From Saccharicrinis sp041595375 (GTDB taxonomy: Bacteria > Bacteroidota > Bacteroidia > Bacteroidales > Marinilabiliaceae): a stretch of 12,749 nucleotides of DNA. Position 1 is the first letter of the stretch; each line of letters begins with the position of its first letter. The notes under the pieces are model-generated. The model was not told where the DNA came from. It did not search any database and saw only the letters and a program-made list of their open reading frames with translations. Shown here piece by piece: positions 6,149 through 12,749 of the stretch. The translations under genes and the position numbers were made by a program. Location: contig JBFHKL010000105.1 of assembly GCA_041595375.1 (NCBI GenBank), forward strand, positions 1 to 12,749, read 5' to 3'.

Positions 6149-7801
6149 TTACTCTCTAGTATATTGACAGCACTCTGGAAGCTTATCGTAAGCATTATCG
6201 TCTCCTTTTACTTTTTCGGTATCATATCCGGCAGCTGCAATAGTCTTGTGAATCTTATCTAAGCTAACTTTGTCTATATTGAATGAAACGTGCATTTGTT
6301 TAGTCTCAACATTCCAATCGGCAACATTAACTCCATTAAGACTTTTTACCGCTTCTTCGATAGTTGATTTACACATTTCACAGTTGCCTGAAACCTTAAA
6401 TATAGCGTGTTCTATATTGGCTTCCATTTCATGTCCGGCATGTTCATTTTTAGGATTCATTTCGATCTCTGAATGTTGCGATTGGGTAGGTTGCTTTTTA
6501 CTATCCATTTCCATCGCTCCATGATTATGACCTGTAGAAACTTTTCCACCATCGGGATTCATCATACTTGATTTACCCGCCAATTGAGCAGCGGCATCAA
6601 TTTTAAACACACCATTCATTACGATTTCTTCACCTTCTGATAAACCTTCGCTTACGACGTAGAAATTACCAGCTTCTGGCCCTAATACAATTTGGCGGTA
6701 AATGAATGAACTTGTTTCTCTATCCGGAACTTTCACATAAACCACAGCCCTTTTTCCTGTCCATAGAATAGCTGATTTTGGTATTAGTAATTCATTGGTA
6801 TTTTGAGCTGTATTTGATTTTAGAATACCATTTGCAAACATTTCAGGTTTAAGCTGACCATCGAAATTTTTCAACTCGATACGCACTTGAGCAACCCGTG
6901 TTTGTGCATCAATAAATGGGTCAATAAAAGTTACTTTTCCATTAAATTGTTTCCCCGGAACAGATTGAAGTGTAAACTCAATATTGTCTCCTTTTTTTAT
7001 CCAAGGCAAATCGCTTTCGTAAGCATCAAACATTACCCAAACCTTTGACAGGTTAATAACTTCAAACAGAGCAGAGCCTTCTTTTACATAGTCGCCAATT
7101 GATACGTGGCGCTTGGTTACTGTTCCGCTAATTGGCGATTGAATATCAAAGAATGTCTTCGTTTCTCCACGTGTTTCTATGTCATCAATTTGCTCTTCGG
7201 TTAAATCCCAAAGTTTAAGTTTTGAGCGTGTAGCTTTGTAAAAAGAGGGATTGGAAGTTTTATATTTCATCGCTTCCAGAAGTTCTTTCTGTGCAGTTAT
7301 TAACTCCGGAGAGTAAATTGTACCCAATTTTTCGCCTTTTCGTACTTGTTGACCTGTGTAATTGATAAATAATTTCTCTATACGACCACCAAAACGTGCT
7401 GTCAGTTGCGATACGTTACGTTCATCAGCTTTGACTTTACCCAATAGCTGTACATTCTTTTCAGGTATTCCTTGCTTAACTATTGTTGTTTGTACCGAAG
7501 CTAAAGCAAGTGCTGATTTAGTCATTTGAATCTCATTTGGGTCTACATGTTCGCCCTCACTAGCACTTGTAGCCATAGGAACTAAGTCCATTGCACAAAT
7601 TGGGCATAAACCCGGCTTGTTTTGTTTTATCTGTGGGTGCATTGAACAGGTGTAAACCGTTTCTTCAGCTACTGTTTCCTGTTCATGATTGTGTGTAGTT
7701 TCATTACTTGATGAATGAAAAAACACCCATCCAAAGAATAAGCCTGCAACCATTGTAATTGCTATCAGCTTAATATCTCGTTTATTTATATTTGTTTTCA
7801 T
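6149..7801 (-). CDS. Heavy-metal efflux RND periplasmic adaptor (CusB-like) with C-terminal HMA domain
   Basis: A 550-residue membrane-fusion protein. Its parts in order are a membrane anchor (about 11-28), a His-rich linker (HNHE, 37-40), a heavy-metal-binding module YTCSMHPQIKQNKPGLCPIC with MDLVPM (50-76), lipoyl/barrel-sandwich halves around a helical hairpin (about 117-250, including GGRIEKLFINYTGQQVRKG and SPISGTVTKRHVSIGDYVKEG), a beta-barrel domain (about 252-330) and a membrane-proximal domain (to about 410). Then comes a His/Met-rich linker (424-465) and an extra HMA domain (467-530) with C474-E-M-C477, closing with LPECCQY (541-547). E. coli CusB is about 400 residues, so the C-terminal 125 or so are an addition. 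The adaptor links the inner-membrane pump to the TolC-like channel. It starts 15 bases after the TolC-like gene. Confidence 0.94.
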   Translation of the reverse strand: MKTNINKRDIKLIAITMVAGLFFGWVFFHSSSNETTHNHEQETVAEETVYTCSMHPQIKQNKPGLCPICAMDLVPMATSASEGEHVDPNEIQMTKSALALASVQTTIVKQGIPEKNVQLLGKVKADERNVSQLTARFGGRIEKLFINYTGQQVRKGEKLGTIYSPELITAQKELLEAMKYKTSNPSFYKATRSKLKLWDLTEEQIDDIETRGETKTFFDIQSPISGTVTKRHVSIGDYVKEGSALFEVINLSKVWVMFDAYESDLPWIKKGDNIEFTLQSVPGKQFNGKVTFIDPFIDAQTRVAQVRIELKNFDGQLKPEMFANGILKSNTAQNTNELLIPKSAILWTGKRAVVYVKVPDRETSSFIYRQIVLGPEAGNFYVVSEGLSEGEEIVMNGVFKIDAAAQLAGKSSMMNPDGGKVSTGHNHGAMEMDSKKQPTQSQHSEIEMNPKNEHAGHEMEANIEHAIFKVSGNCEMCKSTIEEAVKSLNGVNVADWNVETKQMHVSFNIDKVSLDKIHKTIAAAGYDTEKVKGDDNAYDKLPECCQYTRE

Positions 7802-7816
7802 TGTTATTGTTTTAAA

Positions 7817-9052
7817 TTATTTACCCTGTAAGTATTGAATAAATGCAACCGCAGCTTCTTTATCGGCTGTTGCTTTTTGTAGCTCTAAGGCATATTTCAA
7901 AAGCTTCCGTTCCATCCGTAGAATCTCCTCAAAATCCATATTATTTGTGGCATAATTGGATTCAAGAATAGACAATGATTTCTCTGCTAAATCCTCTTGT
8001 TCTTCATATAAAGCTGAACGTCTATTAGCATCTTGATAATCTTTCCACCCACTTTCAAACAAAACAGTCAAGGTGTTTTTTTTGTCTGATTTCTCGTTTG
8101 TTTTAGCTTCTTGCAAGTAGATAACTTCCTGAACTTTTGCTTTATATTTCTTACGATATAATGGAACTGTGATTCCCACTTTTGGAAACATGAATGCATC
8201 TTGCCCAGCATTGGGTGAAGTTGAGCTTCGCTCGCCGATGAATGTATAGTCAAAGCCAATGTTGAATTGAGGCAAGCCTTCTTTTGAGACTAACTTTTGA
8301 CGGTGTTGTAAACCCTCGATTTGATAATCGAACGCAGCTAAGGTATTGTTATTCATCAATACACTATCCAACTCGCTATACTTATTGAAAAGTAAAGTTT
8401 CAGTCAAGTTTTCAACGATTTGAATACTGGTATTCGCATCAATATTTAAGAAGCTATTGAACTTTACGGATAATACTTGTGCATTATCTTTCAATAATGA
8501 CAACTGATTCTCAAGGTCATTAATCTCCATTTGTACTCGATACGCATCAACCGAAGAAGCCGAGCCTGACTCTACTTTTATATTAGCCAAGCTTTTAAAA
8601 GATGCTAAGATGTCGATATTCTCTACTGTAATATCAATAGCTTGATGTATAAAATACAAATTGAAATAGGTTGACTTTACATCGTAAAATAGTTTCGACT
8701 TAGCCTCTTTAAACACTTCATATTTAGCCTTTGCTAATGACTCAACAGAGTTTTCACGTGAGGATAATGTGCCAAACCAAGGAAACATTTGTGAGGCCGA
8801 TATTTTTGCTTGTTGTGGGCCGACTCTTGTTTCAACAGGGCGAATAAAGTAACCAAAGGCTACTACAGGGTCGGGTAAAGCACCAACTTGTGGTACTTTT
8901 TCTAAAGCTGCCATATATTCATTAAACTTAACTTTTAGACCAGGATTATTCTCTGCCGCTATTTCCAAATATTGGTATAACTCATTTTGTGCAGAAAGCT
9001 CTACTGTTAAAGCAAGCATAAAAAATGACAGGATATATATTATCTTTTTCAT
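7817..9052 (-). CDS. TolC-family outer-membrane efflux channel (CusC-like)
   Basis: A 411-residue outer-membrane protein with a signal peptide (MKKIIYIL, hydrophobic core, LSAQ, cut near residue 21). It has two outer-membrane-efflux-protein repeats of long helices. The N-terminal repeat holds ALPDPVVAFGYFIRPVETRVGPQ and QMFPWFGTLSSR, a signature of the metal-efflux group in Bacteroidota. The second repeat holds GLPQFNIGFDY, FPKVGITVPLYRKKYKAKVQE and the closing ALELQKATADKEAAVAFIQYLQG. No N-terminal lipid-attachment Cys is evident, unlike E. coli CusC. The ATG is four bases after the pump's stop codon, so translation is probably coupled. It should form the trimeric exit duct of the tripartite pump. 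Confidence 0.93.
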   Translation of the reverse strand: MKKIIYILSFFMLALTVELSAQNELYQYLEIAAENNPGLKVKFNEYMAALEKVPQVGALPDPVVAFGYFIRPVETRVGPQQAKISASQMFPWFGTLSSRENSVESLAKAKYEVFKEAKSKLFYDVKSTYFNLYFIHQAIDITVENIDILASFKSLANIKVESGSASSVDAYRVQMEINDLENQLSLLKDNAQVLSVKFNSFLNIDANTSIQIVENLTETLLFNKYSELDSVLMNNNTLAAFDYQIEGLQHRQKLVSKEGLPQFNIGFDYTFIGERSSTSPNAGQDAFMFPKVGITVPLYRKKYKAKVQEVIYLQEAKTNEKSDKKNTLTVLFESGWKDYQDANRRSALYEEQEDLAEKSLSILESNYATNNMDFEEILRMERKLLKYALELQKATADKEAAVAFIQYLQGK

Positions 9053-9056
9053 AGTG

Positions 9057-12000
9057 TTATGCTTTTAAAGTTTTAGACCTCTTTTTTACATTTTTCTCTT
9101 GCCACGTACTATACAGAACCGGAACTACAAAAATGGTAAGCGTGGCGATGAGCATACCTCCAACTGATGGAATTGCCATAGGAACCATAATATCTGAACC
9201 TTTACCCGTTGATGTTAGTACAGGCAGAAGAGCAATAATTGTTGTGGCAGTTGTCATCATTGCGGGGCGTACTCTTTTTAATCCAGCCTCTAAAACCGAT
9301 GCTCTTACTTCTTCGATACTCTTTGGGGGTTTCTTATCGAATAATTGTTTTAAATAAGTACTAATAAGCACCCCATCATCAGTTGCAATTCCGAACAAGG
9401 CAATAAAGCCAACCCAAACAGCCACACTCAGATTTATGGTGTGAATTTGGAACATATCCTGTAGGTGAATTCCTGCTAAGCTAAAGTTCATAAACCAAGA
9501 CTGACTATACAACCAAAGCATAATGAATCCTCCTGAAAAGGCCACGAATATTCCTGAGAAGATTAAGCTTGCAGCGGTAACTGAACGGAATTGGAAATAA
9601 AGAATTAAGAAAATCACGATTAGAGAAATTGGTATTACAATCAATAAGCGTTTTGTTGCTCGAATCTGATTCTCGTAATTACCCGTAAACCTATAATTTA
9701 CTCCGGCAGGTACATCGAATGCACCTTGCTCTGCTTTTTCATCTAAATATTCTTGTGCGTTTTCTACTACATCTACTTCTGCATAACCTTCCTTTTTATC
9801 GAAGATGACATACCAAACTAAAAAGGTGTTTTCACTTTTTATCAATTGTGGGCCACGAGTGTAATTTATAGTTGTTAACTCGCCTAATGGCACTTGAACT
9901 CCCGATGGAGTAGGAATAAGAATGCGCTTTAAATCTTCGGGGTTATCTCTGTATTCACGAGCATATCTAACCCGAACAGGAAAACGCTCACGTCCTTCAA
10001 CAGTTGAAGTCAAATGCATACCACCTATGGCACTATTTAAGGTCAATTGCAAATCGGCAATGGTTAAGCCGTAACGTGAAATCGCAGTTCGGTCTATATC
10101 CAATTCCAAATAGGGTTTACCAACCACTCGGTCAGCAAAAACTGACATGGGTTCTACACCATCAACATGCTTTAGGTGATTTTCTAGTTCATACGCTACT
10201 TTCTCGATAGTTTCCAAGTCTGGCCCAAATACTTTGATGCCCATAGGCGCACGCATACCTGTTTGCAGCATTACTAAACGAGTTTGAATGGGTTGTAACT
10301 TAGGTGCAGATGTTAAACCCGGAATGCTTGATTGATTAATAATTTCAGTCCAAATGTCACTTGGCGATTTAACATGTTCACGCCATTGTCTGAAATATTC
10401 TCCTGATTTATCTTCCGTTAAGTGTTTGCGTTCAATTACCCTAAAATCATCCTTTTCGGGATGATAGGTAGAGCCGTCAGCAAGGACAAATGCCCCTTCT
10501 TTATCTGTTTTAAAACGAACTCGATGACCACTTTCATCCAGCATGTATTCCGACTTGTAATTGATTACATTCTCGTACATTGAAGTTGGAGCTGGGTCAA
10601 GTGCTGAATTAACACGCCCCCATTTTCCTACAACATTATCAATTTCGGGAATAGCATTAACCTTTTTATCTAACATCCGAATAACTTCGAGATTTTCTTC
10701 AATACCTGAATGAGGCATAGTTGTAGGCATCAATAAGAAAGACCCCTCGTCTAAAGAAGGCATAAACTCCTTACCTAGTCCGGGGAAAGTTTTATTTAGA
10801 GAAACCCATGTGTCACTTTGCTTAATGGTATCAGGCATAAAAGAGAAAATCTTATCGACACCTTGCCATGTAAATATTCCAAAAAGGACTACTGCAAGAG
10901 GAATACTAAGAAATTTGGCTTTGTTAGCCAATGCCCAATTTAAAATTCTTGAATACGATTTGACAACAAACATCATAAATGCTAAAACCAACCCTATCAA
11001 TAAACCGACAAAAATAAGATTTGAGGCATCATTATTCTGTGCGCCTAAAGGCATCCATTCTTTAGTTAAAAACCAAACAACAATAAGAGCGATAGTGCCA
11101 ATATTTATATAATTCGGGGATTCAGCTCTTTCTTTTCTCCATTTATAGTCGAGTAGATTATTTACACCAATACCTACAATAGCAATGGCAATCATAATTT
11201 TACTAAAGAAAATAAAGCTGATTCCTAACACGATTAATAGCGCATTAATAACTTGTTTAGTTTTTTTACGGTCAATCTTTATTGAAAATATTAAATGTGC
11301 CAAAGTGGGAATAAACGCTAAACCTATAATCAAAGCAGAAAGCATTGCAAAGGTTTTTGTAAAGGCTAATGGTCGAAATAATTTACCTTCGGCAGCTTGC
11401 ATTGCAAATACAGGTAGAAAACTAACAATAGTAGTAGTTAAAGCGGTGATAACAGCAGGAGCAACCTCAACAGTTGATTCATAGATGATGTTTAGGAGTC
11501 TTTGTCTTCTTTCGGATTTCATCCCGATTCCTTCCAGTTCTCGGGACTGATTCTCAGCATGCCGGATAATATTCTCGGTAAATACCACCCCGACATCAAC
11601 CATAACGCCAATAGCAATTGCAATACCTGATAAAGCGACACTGTTGGCATCGACACCAAACCTACGCATGGCCATGAACGTCATGAGTACTCCAATGGGT
11701 AATAAACTAGAGATAAGAAATGATGCACGAAGATTTAGGATAAGAATAATAATAACGAGAATACTTATAAGAACTTCAAGATTTAAAGCCTCTTGGAGCG
11801 TTCCAAGGGTTTCTTTAATTAATCCGGTACGGTCATAAAAAGGAACAATGGTTACTTTTGAAACCGAACCATCATCTAATATTTTAGATGGTAACCCTAA
11901 GGATATTTCCTCAATTTTGGCTTTTACGTTGTTAATGACTTCTAATGGATTTGCACCATATCGAGCAACAACTACACCACCAACAGCCTCAGCTCCACCT

Positions 12001-12749
12001 TTATCTAATCCACCCCTTCGGGTAGCTGGGCCAAAACCAACCTTTGCTACATCTTTTATTCTGATTGGGATATTGTTCTTAACACTTACAACGCTTTTTT
12101 CAATATCTTCCAAGCTTTTGATATATCCAATAGCTCTGATTAGGTATTCTACACGGTTGAATTCAATGGTTCTTGCGCCAATATCCAAATTGCTCTTCTT
12201 AACAGCTTGCATGATTTGTGCTACGGTAACACCATGTGCTTTCATAGCATTGGGGTCAATATCAATCTGATATTCTTTTATAAAACCACCAATTGAAGCT
12301 ACCTCAGAAACACCTTTGGCAGCAGTTAATCCATATTTAATATAGAAGTCTTGTATGGTTCTTAACTCATGGGGATCCCATCCTCCATTTGGCTTGCCTT
12401 TTTTATCACGCCCCTCTAGCGTGTACCAATATATTTGGCCAAGAGCTGTTGCATCTGGCCCCAAAGATGGAGTTACTCCATTAGGAAGTGTTCCTGATGG
12501 AAGTGAGTTAAGCTTTTCGAGTATTCGTGTTCTACTCCAGTAAAACTCTATATTTTCTTCAAAGATGATATAGATACTGGATACTCCAAAGATGGAATTA
12601 CTACGAATAGTTTGCACACCCGGTATTCCTAACAAAGCAGTTGTTAAAGGATAAGATACTTGGTCTTCTATGTCTTGTGGTGACTGTCCTGCCCACTCGG
12701 TATAAACAATTTGTTGATTTTCGCCAATATCTGGAATGGCATCGACAGG
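9057..12749 (-). CDS. cusA: CusA/CzcA-family heavy-metal RND efflux pump (5' end outside window)
   Basis: The frame stays open to the right edge, giving 1230 residues and starting inside the family's PVDAIPDIGENQQIV region, so only the first N-terminal residues (about 30) are missing. It is a proton-driven inner-membrane transporter for soft metals. Marks are LLGIPGVQTIRS, SGIAIAIGVMVDVGVVFTEN with the proton-relay Asp (codon 11595-11597), GKEFMPSLDEGSFLLMPTTMPHS, MLQTGMRAPMG and IGGMHLTSTVEGRERFPV. Met codons at 10269-10271 and 10017-10019 appear to match two of the three CusA metal-site Met residues, pointing to Cu(I)/Ag(I). E. coli CusA has about 1047 residues. The extra length here comes from a block with about four added membrane segments (10956-11267), a periplasmic insert (10356-10559) and a short insert near 9429-9509. 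The relay Glu is replaced by Asp (9378-9380) and the relay Lys by Ala (9261-9263). It is the first visible gene of the operon. Confidence 0.95.
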   Translation of the reverse strand, partial: PVDAIPDIGENQQIVYTEWAGQSPQDIEDQVSYPLTTALLGIPGVQTIRSNSIFGVSSIYIIFEENIEFYWSRTRILEKLNSLPSGTLPNGVTPSLGPDATALGQIYWYTLEGRDKKGKPNGGWDPHELRTIQDFYIKYGLTAAKGVSEVASIGGFIKEYQIDIDPNAMKAHGVTVAQIMQAVKKSNLDIGARTIEFNRVEYLIRAIGYIKSLEDIEKSVVSVKNNIPIRIKDVAKVGFGPATRRGGLDKGGAEAVGGVVVARYGANPLEVINNVKAKIEEISLGLPSKILDDGSVSKVTIVPFYDRTGLIKETLGTLQEALNLEVLISILVIIILILNLRASFLISSLLPIGVLMTFMAMRRFGVDANSVALSGIAIAIGVMVDVGVVFTENIIRHAENQSRELEGIGMKSERRQRLLNIIYESTVEVAPAVITALTTTIVSFLPVFAMQAAEGKLFRPLAFTKTFAMLSALIIGLAFIPTLAHLIFSIKIDRKKTKQVINALLIVLGISFIFFSKIMIAIAIVGIGVNNLLDYKWRKERAESPNYINIGTIALIVVWFLTKEWMPLGAQNNDASNLIFVGLLIGLVLAFMMFVVKSYSRILNWALANKAKFLSIPLAVVLFGIFTWQGVDKIFSFMPDTIKQSDTWVSLNKTFPGLGKEFMPSLDEGSFLLMPTTMPHSGIEENLEVIRMLDKKVNAIPEIDNVVGKWGRVNSALDPAPTSMYENVINYKSEYMLDESGHRVRFKTDKEGAFVLADGSTYHPEKDDFRVIERKHLTEDKSGEYFRQWREHVKSPSDIWTEIINQSSIPGLTSAPKLQPIQTRLVMLQTGMRAPMGIKVFGPDLETIEKVAYELENHLKHVDGVEPMSVFADRVVGKPYLELDIDRTAISRYGLTIADLQLTLNSAIGGMHLTSTVEGRERFPVRVRYAREYRDNPEDLKRILIPTPSGVQVPLGELTTINYTRGPQLIKSENTFLVWYVIFDKKEGYAEVDVVENAQEYLDEKAEQGAFDVPAGVNYRFTGNYENQIRATKRLLIVIPISLIVIFLILYFQFRSVTAASLIFSGIFVAFSGGFIMLWLYSQSWFMNFSLAGIHLQDMFQIHTINLSVAVWVGFIALFGIATDDGVLISTYLKQLFDKKPPKSIEEVRASVLEAGLKRVRPAMMTTATTIIALLPVLTSTGKGSDIMVPMAIPSVGGMLIATLTIFVVPVLYSTWQEKNVKKRSKTLKA

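Noticed and set aside
11185..12270. Several plus-strand open frames opposite the pump gene
   Set aside because: They are antisense shadows of a conserved RND transporter, with no family motifs or promoters of their own.
12633..12635. TTG as the start of the CusA-type gene
   Set aside because: The frame continues to the window edge with clear family sequence (PVDAIPDIGENQQIV), so the real start is outside the window.
5748..12749. Zn/Co/Cd (CzcA-type) specificity for the pump
   Set aside because: The Met residues in the expected metal cleft, the Cys-based HMA domains and the His/Met-rich tether fit Cu(I)/Ag(I) better. This cannot be settled from sequence alone.

Overview
The window looks like AT-rich chromosomal DNA from a member of the Bacteroidota. 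This is inferred from three things: four -7 boxes of the TAnnTTTG type upstream of genes, the lack of clear Shine-Dalgarno sequences before most starts, and the protein types themselves (DUF1015 protein, dihydroorotate-dehydrogenase-like protein, and the Bacteroidota form of the CusA/CzcA pump). A Bacteroidales- or Marinilabiliales-like host is plausible, but order level cannot be fixed from the sequence.

Left part (1-5200). The C-terminal end of a plus-strand gene is followed by an AT-rich gap and a strong bidirectional terminator. Four minus-strand genes follow. They are a DHOD-like flavoprotein that lacks the usual catalytic Cys context, a YggS-type PLP-binding protein, a DUF1015 protein, and a GH16-fold protein without a signal peptide. 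Gaps of 93 to 341 bases, with -7 boxes in three of them or a terminator, suggest mostly separate transcription units. The GH16-like protein is the most unusual gene in the window. All three acidic positions of the GH16 catalytic motif are replaced (Q-I-N-I-L-K instead of E-I-D-I-x-E), and the fold is preceded by about four degenerate Tyr/Leu/Lys-rich repeats.

Middle (5440-5730). A plus-strand tRNA pair, Gly(GCC) then Leu(GAG), has its own -7 box and ends in a hairpin terminator. The convergent metal operon probably uses the same hairpin.

Right part (5748-12749). A tightly packed minus-strand heavy-metal efflux operon is transcribed in the order CusA/CzcA-type RND pump (5' end beyond the window), TolC-type outer-membrane channel, periplasmic adaptor, and a small secreted HMA protein. 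Intergenic gaps are 4, 15 and 29 bases. Together these would form a tripartite pump that moves metal, probably Cu(I)/Ag(I), across the envelope. The adaptor carries an N-terminal heavy-metal-binding module and also a C-terminal HMA domain. That HMA domain is a close copy of the separate small protein (46 of 83 positions identical without gaps, counted by eye). Both use a CxMC site rather than MxCxxC, and both end in an LPECCQY motif. This suggests a duplicated metal-delivery module that fills the role CusF plays in E. coli.

No CRISPR array, insertion sequence, rRNA or phage gene was seen. The metal pump is a known type of system. The parts that may be undescribed are the catalytically substituted GH16-repeat protein and the duplicated CxMC/ECCQY metal-binding module.
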